Notes under the pieces: model-generated
What the model was told of the DNA's origin: nothing
The model's database searches: none
What the model saw: only the letters and a program-made list of their open reading frames with translations
Source: Lepidostoma basale
Taxonomy: Eukaryota > Arthropoda > Insecta > Trichoptera > Lepidostomatidae
Length of the DNA stretch: 64,000 nt
Reading direction: 5' to 3'
NCBI GenBank assembly: GCA_022606425.2
Contig: JAHDVF020001220.1
Span: forward strand, 62,001 to 126,000
In this document: positions 23,026-34,125 of the stretch, in pieces
Numbering within the stretch: position 1 is the stretch's first letter
Layout: each line of letters starts with the position of its first letter
Position numbers and translations under genes: made by a program

Positions 23026-23339
23026 CTCAAACAATTATTTCGCTACCATGCCACGTTAATGAATAATGGGTGAATATTTTTTCGATACTTGAGCAATAAA
23101 TAGATAAACATACTCGTATATACTAAAATTCTAATCAAGCAATATTTTTTACATTAATCCGTTGGCTTTTAAACTAAAAAAGTATAAAAATAGGAGTTTA
23201 CTCAAATGAATAGGATTGTTTTTCAAAGTTACGCATTCGTTTTAAATTAAAGCTTTTCACGAAACATTTTGTTAAATTGCTATAATGGATAATGTGTGAA
23301 TGTGTTTGTAATGGATAATAGTGAATACTTGAGCAGTTA
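23026..23339. other. Noncoding, AT-rich
   Basis: 23060-23150 and 23290-23330/23577-23620 share ACTTGAGCA...AAAATTCTAATCAAGCAATA, a local direct duplication of unique-looking sequence into which NA-T copy 2 inserted. Confidence 0.4.
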
Positions 23340-23562
23340 TTTTATGTTATTGTTATTTTATTTTATATTATTTGTTTTAGATTAATTTTGTGGAAGTATG
23401 CGTGGGAGATGCTTATTGGTGACGATGAGGTTCGCAACCCATCACATCGCGTCTCTCGCGGGGCGAAAAGAGAAGGATGGAGTACCGCATCGGTTAAAGT
23501 GTGGCAGTCCATTCTTTCTGCTTACCCCTTCGGGAAGACGGCGTGATGGTTAGTTAGTTAGT
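23340..23562 (+). mobile_element. NA-T copy 2, flanked by a 14-bp target-site duplication
   Basis: TACTTGAGCAGTTA occurs at 23326-23339 and again at 23563-23576, exactly flanking the element. It contains GGGAGATGCTTATTGGTG, GAGGTTCGCAACCC and the LINE-T-type 3' end (CCATTCTTTCTGC, CGTGATGG, TTAG units). Shorter at its 5' side than the copies at 12219 and 52480, so probably 5'-truncated. Confidence 0.85.
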
Positions 23563-23898
23563 TACTTGAGCAGTTAATGGGTGCGAAAATTCTAATCAAG
23601 CAATATTTGTATACATTTAATTTTTTTATTTGAATACATAATAAATAATAATTGAATGAATATATTAGATTTTAACTCAATAAAATTGTTAAATCTAATT
23701 TAAAAATCAAAATCATAATTTTTTGATGTTTCTTGTATTATACAATGATGTAAAACTTCACAACAAATTATTTATATGAATGAATCAATTTTTAATTATA
23801 TAAACACCACACTCCATTGATGTAATGTTATTCATCAAAATATTACATAAGGTATTTATTGTGTCTTGAACAATGATGTAAAACTCCATATCAAATAA

Positions 23899-24078
23899 TT
23901 AATACGAATGAAAACGTCAGTTTTCTAGAAACTTTATTTTATTTTATTGGAATGACATGTATTGCCCTTCTAAGGTATTATCAAATGTCCATTTGATAAT
24001 GCCTTAGAAGGGCGAAACATGTCATTCCCATAAAATATAATATAACTTCTAGAAAACTGACGTATTCATTCGTAATAA
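23899..24078. repeat. Foldback element FB2, full palindrome
   Basis: Arms 23899-23987 and 23989-24075 are inverted copies: GTCAGTTTTCTAGAA, AATGACATGT, GCCCTTCTAAGG, ATTATCAAATG at the tip. Ends are AATACGAATG / CATTCGTA. Most copies elsewhere keep the GGCGAAACATGTCATTCCCA core. Confidence 0.85.
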
Positions 24079-24229
24079 TTATTACATAAGGTACTTACCC
24101 TTCGTCAAACTATTAGAGTTTATACAATAGTTCATACGAAAACCTTTTTAACAATCATTGAATTTATTTGCAATTCGAATTAATCTATCGCTAACGAAAT
24201 AACGATTGCACGCAATAATGAAATAAAAA

Positions 24230-24640
24230 ACACCTGTGGTGAACGTTGGCCATAAATTAGGATAACATTAAATCTAATTTCGAAACAAAACACACTCAAG
24301 ATAAACAATCGGTTGACCAGAAAGTATGTGTGCCCGACTTGTCAAAAAACGATAAAGCGCACTAATAAGAGGAGAGGTGGAGCGGCGAAGTACGGCCGGG
24401 CTCGGGCCCCAAAACAAAGTCAACAAAAAGGGTCCTGCCAGAAAACAAACAAATGGACTAAGGTGAGAAGAGGAAGTTCTAATGACAGGGCTTGTTGAAA
24501 TACTCAATTAATTGGTCGGGACGCCACGAGCGGAGGAAAGGGTCTTATTATGCCCGTTGATTGATGCGAGTGTGTTTTACTATTTTACTCTCGTGCATCC
24601 TATTGCAGGGATTTTTTTTATTTTCAACCGTCGCTGAACT
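24230..24640. promoter_or_regulatory. Single-copy island, enhancer candidate
   Basis: 24330-24580 is GC-richer than its flanks and has no match inside the window. It carries TCAATTAATTGG and GTTGATTGATGCG, homeodomain/TALE-type cores. Short frames on both strands have no domain, so noncoding is preferred. Confidence 0.3.
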
Positions 24641-24904
24641 AAATAAAACTCAACGTCGAAATGGTTTATTTACACTTTCATTGCTTTATTGGTGCTAACA
24701 ATAACTTTAATTAATTTGAAACAAACGCGGCTGATTTCACGGATATGACTTTGTTTATCTCAAATAATTTATCTCTCGTCTAATGATAAAGGAATAATGT
24801 CTTTACTAGTCCAAATCCAAGAGATTTTTCATTTCATATCAGTGGAATAAACTATGTTTGATTCATAATTTTTTTTTAAAATTTTATTAAAGTAAGTATT
24901 ATTA

Positions 24905-25245
24905 TTACTAAACTAACTTACTGACTTACAATCGCATTGTTTTTTCTGACATAATTATCTCGTTCCTCAACATTCATACATCGGCTCATGCACGAACGTC
25001 GATTTTTCCGATTCCTCACGCGCCCGACATTTAATATTAGATTGATTTGATCGTGCCACGTTAACCTGATCTTCCTCTATTTCTTGTTCCGTTTATGTCG
25101 TTTTTTCATTATTTTATTTCTGTTATCTTTCATCATTCATTACTTCCATATGTCCAAGCCATTTTAATGATTTTCATTAAGATGGTTTGGACATATGGTC
25201 CCTTTTCATTAGTTGGTTCATAACACTTTCATTTGTTCTGCATTC
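24905..25245 (-). mobile_element. LINE-T fragment with an internal inverted duplication
   Basis: Reads backwards through the LINE-T 3' end (ACATTCATACATCGG, GTCGATTTTTCCGA, TTTGATCGTGCCACGTT). At about 25148-25200 the motif ATATGTCCAAGCCATTTTAA is followed by its near inverse (AAGATGGTTTGGACATAT), then LINE-T resumes. Confidence 0.65.
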
Positions 25246-25544
25246 GTCTTATATTTGCATTTGACAATCATTTACAGATTTATTTTTTTGCGTACTTCAA
25301 GAAACAATTGTTCTTTAAATTTTCAATGAATATGTTTAATTTGATTACTGTTTCTACTTTAATGACCTAAATTAGTTTTTCAGACCTCATTTATTAGAGA
25401 AATAATCTAAAATGCATTTGAAAATATGTAGAAGGATGTTATTATCATAAACCTTTACGGTATGTACGAATCCCATGTGTTAGAAAAAAATTTAAAAATT
25501 GACTTTCAAAAGTAGCACGAAAGTACATTTATTTAAACACAATT

Positions 25545-25660
25545 CGACATTTGATAATGCCTTAGAAAGTTGAAACATGTCATTCCCACAAAGCATAATA
25601 AAACTTCTAGAAAAATACGCTATCATTCGCATTAATTATTTAATATGGAATATTACGTCA
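25545..25660. repeat. FB2 half copy
   Basis: CATTTGATAATGCCTTAGAA, GAAACATGTCATTCCCA and CTTCTAGAAAAATACG match the right arm of FB2. Confidence 0.75.
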
Positions 25661-25807
25661 TTGTTCAACTTTTGAATTTAATTAATTTTGTTATACACAA
25701 ATGAGACATAAAAAACGAAAAATATTTAGACACAAAATGGTAAACAAAAATATAATATCGATATGAAACTAAGAAATAACTTATCACAGAATGATACCAA
25801 ATATGTA

Positions 25808-26070
25808 GTATTGTTTTTTTTTTTTTTTAATTTTTTTTTATGTACACAACAGGTCGTTTGGACCCAATTACTGTATACAATTTTTTTTAGCTATTATATT
25901 GATTCTCGTGACATGTGATAGGTAGCCAATCTATCGCCATTTTATTGTCACGTGAATTCTACACCAGACCAAAGACAGTATGACAATCACACTGCCATCG
26001 CCGGAAATCGAACCCAGGACCTTCGGCACGGAAGTCAGAGCTCGTAACCACTCTGCCACGAAGGTCGTCA
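25808..26070 (-). mobile_element. tRNA-derived SINE, complete head
   Basis: On the minus strand: CCTTCGTGGCAGAGTGGTTA (A-box region), GGTCCTGGGTTCGATTTCC (B-box), then a body with CAGTGTGATTGTCATACTGT, TTCACGTGACAATAAAATGG and CACATGTCACGAGAATCAAT, and a T-rich end. Copies at 41058, 49124 and about 50308. Confidence 0.8.
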
Positions 26071-26151
26071 GTACATATGTGTATATATGTATCATTTGAA
26101 ATATAATAAAATTGATCAAAAAACCAAAAGTTAACAAGATAATTTAACAAA

Positions 26152-26335
26152 AATTGTGATTGTGTTTTAGACTACTTTATTTGTTTTTTAGAACAATCCG
26201 GTAACTGCAGCTCCGTCTAGATATAAAAAAAAACTAAGTTTGGCCTGACGAAGTTCTGCTGGGAACGAAACCGGTTGGTTCTAAAAAAACGAATAAAGTG
26301 TTATACAATCAAATCACACTAGTGTTTTAAATTAT
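26152..26335. repeat. Foldback element FB7
   Basis: Arms 26152-26202 and 26271-26319 pair imperfectly, ending inside at CCGGT/ACCGG. The loop carries GACGAAGTTCTGCTGGGAAC then GAAACCGGTTGG, the same style as FB4. Confidence 0.6.
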
Positions 26336-27589
26336 TTTTAATATTTTTACACCTTTAAGTAAGTATTTCATATGGACGTAAAATAAATTTACATCTAAAA
26401 CCATTCTACGCTTTATTGTTTCGAATGGCTTTTTATTAAAAGTAAAGATTACTGTGTTTGAATTGTACCATTATCAAAATACGCCTACCTGTTATTGGTA
26501 TAAAAGGTTCTTACAAAATTTCTGCCACTGTCCACAATGGATATCGTACGATCGATCAATAATATCGTAATATGTATATTATATCCTTCCGCTTTGTAAT
26601 GGCATTACAGGATTATAATGAAGATAAGTATGGTGAGCTTCGGAACGTTTCTGTTATAATACATATCAATTAGGGTTAGGGCTGCCAACGCACAGCACCA
26701 ATTTTCGCTTTTAGAAATAAAAAATATTTTTTTATAATATGATTTTACTATGGTATATACGATATAAGATATAGTTATTAACTGCGGCCAAGTGAAATTA
26801 TAAATGTAAATAAGTGTTCATTGATGTACTTATTAATATTTCCGAGTAATATATAATTCATTTGTTAAGCTAACGGTATCTAATTACACTCTACTAAAAC
26901 ATCTTGCACTTGGGCGGATAGTGATTAACCACCCTCGTATTTGAACGTACATGTTACGTTCATTGTGACTGTACCATTCTGCGCTATCCCGTATCACGTA
27001 CGCGCTTGAGAAAAAGTAATGTTCCTAAAATATACAAACTGTTAGGGATACGCTCGTGTGCCAACAACAATCGAGTACAAGTTTTCATAAATATGATAGT
27101 TTTACAAGGCGCAGGCGAAGTGTACGGACGAGTATTTGACGTTTCGTCATTTAAATAATAAAATTAATATATAATTAAATTTCATTAAAAAAAAACTGCT
27201 TTTTTTGCACGTTTCTCGGAAAATAACCCAAAGGTAGGGCGGTTAAGATGAGTAGCAACACTCGTCTATTTAGAAGCATATTTGCACTTTTCTAGCCTCT
27301 TCCACATTTGAAGCGCAGTTAAAACTAAGGTGGCGATATTTTGGAAATGTATCGTGATTTCGATCCAATATTTCACCTTTTTATAATGTTATTCTGTTAA
27401 TCTTCACGAATTTGCTTTAATTTTCGGTGACTCGTTCATAATTTTTTTAAATTCTACGTGTAGATACAAGTGCCTGATAGAATTCTATTCGTTTACATAT
27501 TTAAAAACCAAATATAACACTGTACATCGAACATGTAGCTGACTCCTAATGTCAAGTAAAAGGGTAATATAGTATTTAATAACATTTAA
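26336..27589. other. Noncoding, single-copy
   Basis: 26880-27130 is somewhat GC-richer (CACTTGGGCGGATAGTGATT). No exon or repeat recognised. Confidence 0.4.
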
Positions 27590-27930
27590 TAGAGTTAGGG
27601 TTCAGCGGCAACAGCGTTGTTAGAGGAGAAGCCCTGGCCGGGCCTGCAGGTGTGCGGGGCGCCCTCGCCTGCCCATTACCGCCTCAATGGCCCCAGACTT
27701 CCCATAAGAAGGAGACTATTTTTTTCCATATTCCCACAACTTCGGAAGGAACACATAATTTTTTCTCCTAATGAGTCGCGTCTGAGAAAAGGGCGGGTTC
27801 AATCCTGCCGAATCGCCGAAAATTATGCACTGGGAATATCGGTGTAATATCGGCGTAATGTCTGTGTAATACTGCACGTGCTGCTGGCTCATTTAGAGAT
27901 TTTATCGGGGGTTCAGTTTCACTTTAGAAA
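27590..27930. promoter_or_regulatory. GC-richer single-copy island, enhancer candidate
   Basis: 27620-27700 (GGCCGGGCCTGCAGGTGTG, GCGGGGCGCCCTCGCC) contains a CAGGTG E-box. 27790-27870 has a run of repeated ATATCGG and GCGTAATG words. No coding signal in the 76-codon frame. Confidence 0.3.
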
Positions 27931-28339
27931 ATTAATTCGCCTCGAGCGTTCCAGATATCCGTTTTACAAGTATAACAACCCGACGTGGAAATTGGTAGAT
28001 GTATATACTGATTGAAATAACGACATAAAAAATAATTGATTCGCGTATGTGTATTAAAAGCTTTTTGTATTACATACTTAACTAAATCATCAAAGCTGAG
28101 ATCATCTTGTAAGATTGCTAAATATATTTTTTCCTATTAATTTTTCACCCTGCAAAATGCACGAGGCGTTCTGCCACAAGAGATAAGGATACCAAACTAA
28201 ACTAGTAACCCGATCTGCAGTCTCGAATGGCCATTAGGTCAGGGCGTACGTTTGATTGTTTACAAATAAAGTTTTGCTATTTATATGGAAATGAATGAAT
28301 ATGAATTTGCATCGTGATTCGAGACGATAAATAGACTGG

Positions 28340-28950
28340 GTAGACTTCATGCCTAGTACAGCTGTCAACGAAGCATAAAAAGAGCGAGCCAGCCAGCAGC
28401 GCCCGGCAACCCGTTAGCCAGGCCCTCCGCGCGGACACGTCGTGAATACGGATTGTGATATGGGTAAGGAAAGTTTGATTGTATCCGATAATGAGGGACA
28501 AACGCCCTAACCGCCACTCGGCCACATATTTTTTCCACGTAACCATCTATTAGTAAGGTGTTTAATGCAAAACCCGGCATTAAGTGGCTGGCCTACATCA
28601 GGGCCGCATAGACCTTAATGAAGGGTCAACTCGCCTCCGAAACACTCGATGTTGGCCAGCGAGTGATAAAAGCATAATATTTGGTGTTGCTTGTTAGTTA
28701 CCCCTATATCCCGAAGATATTAATTTACCATCAAGATAGGGGGCTTCAGTTTCCGGAGTGGATATCCCGGCCTACATGTGTCCTTAAGTGTTCACAATAA
28801 TATGTCGTGTCGTATATTTATGTTAACTACTTAATTGCGTCAACTCCTTGCTTATTATTATCATTAACGTTCCGACGACCCCTCGAAAGGCGGCGTACCT
28901 ACCTCCTCCGCGCTACCGGATCCCAGCTCTCGTTATTTAATTCGTGTCTT
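28340..28950. promoter_or_regulatory. Single-copy island, enhancer candidate
   Basis: Balanced base composition for about 600 bp, no repeat match inside the window, several GGCC/GGCGG words and an AAAACCCGGCATTAAGTGG segment. Overlapping short frames on the minus strand lack domains. Confidence 0.28.
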
Positions 28951-29029
28951 ATCAAATAGGACCAGACTGAATGCCACCACAATATCAACAAATACAAACC
29001 AAATCCACCATTTGAATAAATATAACAAA

Positions 29030-29390
29030 AAAAATAACTAACTTACCATCACGCCGTCTCCCCGGAGGGGTAGTCAGAAAGAATGGAACGCCACACTGTT
29101 CCGTCCTGACATACTTCTCTCGCTTCCTCTACATTCATAAATCCTGTCATTCACGCACGTCGATTTCTCCGATTCCTCACGTGACCGACATTCAATATTT
29201 GATTGATTTGATCGTGCCACGTTTTCCTCGGCCTTCCTCTATTTCCAGCTCCATTCACGCCGTTTACATATACCTTCTTTACCATTCTGTCTTCACTCAT
29301 TCTTTCCATGTGTCCAAACCATCTTAATGACCCTTTCCTTATTTTGTTCATAACACTTTCATTCGCACCACATTCACTTCTTATCCCTTT
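29030..29390 (-). mobile_element. LINE-T 3' fragment
   Basis: Open for 66 codons: MNKIRKGSLRWFGHMERMSE, RMVKKVYVNGVNGAGN, RGRPRKTWHDQINQIL, NRRNRRA. On the + strand it opens with CTAACTTACCATCACGCC. One of the least decayed copies. Confidence 0.82.
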
Positions 29391-29474
29391 GTATTTTCAC
29401 AAAACTTTATTTTTCGTTTGTGACCCAACCTTCTTCGATGGATAAATTTTAACTTATCGAAATATAAAAACAAA

Positions 29475-29590
29475 CTAAACATCATGCCGAAGGGGTAGAC
29501 AGAAAGCTAAAGACCGCCATCGTATTCTTTCCTAACATACTTGATTTTCTCATGTCGATTTTTCCGACTCCTTACGCGATTCAAAAATAA
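29475..29590 (-). mobile_element. Degenerate LINE-T tail
   Basis: CATCATGCC, AAGGGGTAGACAGAAAG and GTCGATTTTTCCGACTCC keep the order of the LINE-T end in reverse, with deletions. Confidence 0.55.
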
Positions 29591-29700
29591 AGTGTTGTGA
29601 AAATGCATGGCGTTATTCTATTTATTCAATTGTGAATCCACAGCACAAAGTGAAGGCGAATATATAACATATTGATCATTTTTATAAGAGTCTCATTATA
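29591..29700. repeat. FB5 fragment
   Basis: GTGTTGTGAAAATGCATGG then ATTGTGAATCCACAGCAC and AAAGTGAAGGCGAATAT match the FB5 end in reverse. Confidence 0.5.
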
Positions 29701-30370
29701 TTATATCAAGCCTTCATGTTGGAGAGAATTCGCACCACTTAATTTCACACTTTGGTTTATCATTATGAATCACAATTAAAAAAATGTATATTTGCTGCTC
29801 GCCAATGACTCTGAGAAATATTATTGCAGCCCATTTTATCATGCTAATTAGTTGAAAATTAAAGCAGTGAACTGCTATCTAGATATCAGATAAGCCATGT
29901 ATAATATCGTTATTATTATTATTTAAAAAAAATCATTCATAATTTACCAATCGAAATAAGTTCCCTCATGAGCCGTAATTCCCCCTTCATTATAGTTTAT
30001 CGGTTGAAAATCAAACGGAACCTCATCAACCGAAAGAGCGTAATAAGTACATGGTAAACATTTTGCAATCTAAGATCGACATTAATAACTGTGCTATTGA
30101 ATATTCGGTAATGAAATAAAGTCTGTGGAGAATGGGATAACTATTACAATCGAATTAACCCAAATCCGATAATATTTAACGACACAACTCTTACAGATGC
30201 ATGCAGCACGCCAGTGGCGGTTCTTAAACATTTACTGCATAATAATCAAATTCATGATACTATGTAGCTTGCATTAAAATACTTCTATTATTATTAAAAT
30301 ATTTCATTTTATGACAAAAAAACTTATTAGATTTTATTTTTAAGATATAAAGATCTTACTGAAATCTATT
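29701..30370. other. Noncoding, single-copy
   Basis: 29930-30200 is the most complex part (CCGTAATTCCCCCTTC, GATCGACATTAATAACTG). No exon or repeat recognised; weak enhancer candidate. Confidence 0.35.
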
Positions 30371-30375
30371 TTATT

Positions 30376-30535
30376 GTCAGTTTTCTAGAAGTTTTATTAT
30401 ATTTTATGAAAATGACATGTTTTGCCCTTCTAAGGCATTATCAAATGACATTTGATAATGCCTTCGAAGGGCGAAACATGTTATTCCCATAAAATATAAT
30501 AAAACTTTTAGAAGACGTTTTCATTCGTATTAATT
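30376..30535. repeat. Foldback element FB2, full palindrome
   Basis: Arms 30376-30447 and 30450-30515 are inverted copies meeting at TATCAAATGACATTTGATA. Ends in CATTCGTATTAATTA. Confidence 0.85.
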
Positions 30536-30539
30536 ACTG

Positions 30540-30655
30540 AAATTTCGTTATGGAAGTTAATATACATAAATAAATATATATGTTTTTTAATACCTACTTT
30601 TGTTAATATATCGACAGCGATTGATTTCGCCAGGCTGATTTGCATCGGCACACTA
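30540..30655. repeat. FB4 half copy
   Basis: GGAAGTTAATATACATAAA then CGACAGCGATTGATTTCGCC, CAGGCTGATTTGCATCGGCA match the FB4 copies at 39690 and 58285. It abuts the FB2 copy. Confidence 0.55.
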
Positions 30656-30879
30656 GTCTATTATTATTATTTAATCTTGCAATTAAATTAACAAATCTGT
30701 TTTCATTCCACTTTTAATAAAAGTTAATTCAATTCCAAAATAGAATTCCACAAGGAAAGGAAGAAAAATGTAATTATGATTTATATACTAGTATATACAA
30801 TAAAATATTATTTTTCCTAAGCTTATAAATTTGCACAATGGAATAGATATGTAAAATTAGATTTATTTTTAAACTGACT

Positions 30880-31185
30880 AGATAACCATCACGCAAGGGG
30901 TAGGCAGAAAAAATTGACTGCCACACGTTTCTTTCCAAACATATTTCTCTCGATTCCTCAACATTCATACATCGTGTCATACATGCGCGTCGATTTCTCT
31001 GACTACTCACTTGGCCGAAATTTAATATATGATTTATTTGATCGTGCCAGGTTTTCCTCGGTCTTCCTCTATTCTAGTTCCATTTACATCGTTAACATGT
31101 TCTTTTATTTACCATTTACCGTCTTCATTCATTCTTTCCATGTGTCTAAACCATCTCATTGATCCTTTCATTATTTTGTTGTTGT
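30880..31185 (-). mobile_element. LINE-T 3' fragment
   Basis: Starts at CCATCACGC, GGGGTAGGCAGAAA and runs backwards to the RWFGHMERM-equivalent. It ends where LINE-R begins at 31186, so one inserted next to or into the other. Confidence 0.75.
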
Positions 31186-31900
31186 TATCAAAGTAAAAAT
31201 TTCTCTGTAGGGAGTATTAGAAACTTAGACTCTATTCTTCTCTTCCATTCTTCCCTGTCTTGTGCGGCTCTTTTGAAATCTACATATGATGAGCAGCGCA
31301 CGTCCACCAACAGGTCCTTCAGGTACTCTCGGCGTGGGCGTCCCCTAGAGTTTGTCCCCTCGGTCATACCCTCCATTATGGCATGCAAGAGGCCTTCTTG
31401 TCGTATAACATGGCCGATCCATCTTGCACACATTTCGGACTTGGTCCTGAGCAGGTGCCTTCCTCCTTCGATTCTTTGGAGAACCTTCTCATTTGTAATG
31501 TGGTCTCTCAAGGAAATTCCTAATAGCCTTCTATAGGATCACATCTCAAAAGCCTCTAGTCTCCGTTTATCTTTTTCGGATAAGCACCATGTCTCGCAGC
31601 CGTACATCAAGATACCCCATACATAGGTCTTGATGAGGAGTATTCTCAGTTTTAGGTCTATATTATTCGATTATATTATTTTCGACCTTTTATTAAATGC
31701 AAGCCTAGCCTGATGTATACGGCTGTCGACTTCGCTCTTAGACCGACCGTCCCATGTTATTTTGCTCCCAAGGTAGACAAACTCCTTGGCGTTCTTTAGA
31801 TGATGCGTTCGGCCTACAGTCCGCAGCTTTGTTTTATCTTTATTTATCTTCATGTTGTAGTTATTTTGAAGAATGCTTTGTATAGTGGTTAAGGTGTCTT
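31186..31900 (-). mobile_element. LINE-R (RTE-like), C-terminal half
   Basis: Minus-strand reading in two parts: KINKDKTKLRTVGRTHHLK, then EFVYLGSKITWDGRSKSEVD, SRIHQARLAFNKR (the segment just after the RT palm), and further RDHITNEKVLQRIEGG, RWIGHVIRQEGLLHAIMEG, RGRPRREYLKDLLVDVR. The FVYLG-SKIT landmark confirms a non-LTR reverse transcriptase ORF. Dead, with a frameshift and stops between the parts. Confidence 0.85.
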
Positions 31901-31919
31901 GCAGAGTGTGTACGAGTAT

Positions 31920-32650
31920 TATACATTAGAATGTGTGGCGCGCCACTGGGCGGTATGACACGACATGTGTAAAAGGTGAGGGCAGGGGATGGACGGTAAA
32001 TTTTATCGCAAAATTGCGGTCATCCTTGGGTTCCGTGCGTCGGAGCGACATTGCGTGCCGCTCGTACCTTACGCACGGTGAGTGTGTGGTGTGTGGTGTG
32101 TGGTGGTGGCTGCAGCTACTGGCTTTATGTTAATCGCGTGCGCGCCTCGCACTAGCTCCGCATGCGAACCCCGCGCAAGCTGAAACAATGCACGTGACTA
32201 GTGTGAAAATATTGCTTTTGTTCGATACTATTCCGAAATACAATGCGTAGATTATTTACTAGGCTAATAAGGCTCTTGTCTCTTATTAGCATTTTCCCTA
32301 TTCAATTTAAATTAATGTAATAGTAATTTATATAAAAAATACATCGCGTTGAATGAAATCTACACCATCTAAGAGAGGCGCTCGATTACTCTAATTAAAA
32401 TGCTGACTTGAGAATTATTGCATCCACCACATTCTCGGAGCTGTTGTGTTTACGGTTACATTCGACGACAATGCGGGCCGCACTAGCTTGTTGTGCGCAG
32501 ATAATACGAGTACATTCTGCCTACAACCATTTTACTCGCAATCAAATATAATGCATTCCATAATGAGGATCGGAAGGCGAATAATGCCATCGCTCTTAGA
32601 ACCAAACTTGTGCCTACAAGGGCGAGTGAAATGAAATGTCGAACGTATCC
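31920..32650. promoter_or_regulatory. Single-copy island, enhancer candidate
   Basis: 31930-32190 is GC-richer (GGCGCGCCACTGGGCGG, GTGCGCGCCTCGCACTAGC) with a short GTGTGTGGTGTGTGG run. No match inside the window. Frames are short. Confidence 0.3.
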
Positions 32651-32664
32651 TTCGGGTAGGTAAC

Positions 32665-33085
32665 ACAGTAATATGGCGGTGCAAGGTGGTGTTCTTGTAG
32701 AATAAATGTGATGGAAATGTAATCCCTTAGGCAAATGAATGATAAATCTGTACAGGATGGAGTGTCAAATGCAGTCATAAGAGGTGAACGCAGTGGAAAT
32801 GAATAATTAATTAAGACGGATCCACATGGGAAAACCACATGCATAGGTTGAATGATGAAAGAATTGTGAAAAGTGTACGTTAACGATGTAAATGATTCAA
32901 GAAAAAAATAAGATTAAGGATAACACGATGCGATCAAAACAATCAGATTTTTAATGTTGGCTCAGTGAAAAGTCGAAGGAATCGAAGTGCGTGCATGACA
33001 CGTATTATATGAATGCTGAGGAGGCGAGAGAAGTATTACAACCCCTTAGGAGAAGCGGCGTGATGGTAAGTTAGTTTATATAATG
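32665..33085 (+). mobile_element. LINE-T fragment, degenerate
   Basis: Fragments in order: RQMNDKSVQDGVSNAVIRGE, KVYVNDVND, QIFNVGSVKSRRNRSACMTR, then CGGCGTGATGG. The first piece matches MCDKSLYDRVSISNIRGEC in the copy at 41585. Many indels: an old insertion. Confidence 0.7.
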
Positions 33086-33689
33086 TTATAATAGCAAAAT
33101 TGCTTTAATAGTTTACATTTTAATATTGATGAAATCGTCGGTTCTAGATGTTTCATAATATTTTATAACAGTGAAATGTTTCGCTTTTGTATTATAAAAC
33201 GTAATTAAGTTAGTTTTTATTATCCGAGCAAGGCAAAACAAGGGTTGTTGAAATCCCTTTTATTACTTTGATTTCAAACTTAAGAAAAAAGGCTCTGTGC
33301 TGTTGATGTTTTTTTTTTTCAATTTCTAAAATTTAGAGCTCTTGCTGGCGAGAGAAGTTAACTACTGTTAGATGTTCAAGACTATGCGCGCGTTCAAATC
33401 TTCTATGAACCAGTACTGGGGTGCCCGTCTTTAGTTACTAAGAGACAATTTGTACTCTATTCTCTCGTGTAACTTGAGCCAGTAAAGTTGGCATGGCATT
33501 GCGGTTGCATAGACAAGTAATGGCCGTTTAAAGTTGCATAGCAATGCTAACCTTCGATATGACGCAGTCACTGGATTGACTGCCAAAACTTGGTTCTTCT
33601 AATTGCTTATAATTATCTTAATACCACAGTGGCTCAGTGAAAGCTAAACTCCTATTGTAAGCTAAACTATGTGTTTTACCCTAAATCAT
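33086..33689. other. Noncoding, nothing firm
   Basis: 33120-33215 (AGTGAAATGTTTCGCTTTTG) may be a remnant of a foldback element. 33340-33480 is single-copy and slightly GC-richer. Confidence 0.35.
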
Positions 33690-34125
33690 ATCTTCTTCTT
33701 CTTCTTCTTAAAGTGCCCTGTCAGGTCTCCCCGGCGTTGGCGATCACTCTGGTAAACTCTTCCTTATCCTGCGCTGACGGAATATCTCCTACACAGTTCC
33801 GATTCCCGTCCATTCCCTCACATTGGGCAGCCAAGTGATCTGCCTTCTCCCTGCCCCCCTGCGGCCCTCTATTTTTCCCTTCAAAATTAGATGCAGCAGG
33901 CGATATTTTTCTCCTCGTAGAACGTGACCAAAATCTTGCGGACTTTGATCAATGTCAGCAGCTCTCTATTTACTCCTGCACGATTCAGGACTTCTGTGTT
34001 CGTCACTCTGTCTGTCCATGGGATCCTGAACATTCTTCGGTGAAGCCACATTTTAAATGCCTCTAACCGGTTTATTGTATTTTTTTTAATGTCCATGTCT
34101 CACACCCATATAACAGATTAAATCA
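33690..34125 (-). mobile_element. RTE-like LINE C-terminal part
   Basis: Minus-strand reading NRLEAFKMWLHRRMFRIPW, TDRVTNTEVLNRAGVNRELL then, after a frameshift, the REWTG-equivalent end, close to a CTTCTTCTTCTTCTT tract. Same family as 9645-9835. Confidence 0.75.

Noticed and set aside
22410..23030. 206-codon minus-strand frame as a host gene
   Set aside because: Its blocks (RWFGHMERM, RGRPRKTWHD) recur across the window in decayed copies, so it is a LINE 3' end. It lacks an RT catalytic domain.
23899..24078. microRNA precursor in the FB2 hairpin
   Set aside because: The stem is far longer and more perfect than an animal pre-miRNA, and the same hairpin recurs at many loci; MITE-like.
24313..24498. 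CPTCQK-containing frame as a zinc-finger exon
   Set aside because: Only one CxxC pair, no second pair of ligands, and an opposite-strand frame of similar length; treated as noncoding.
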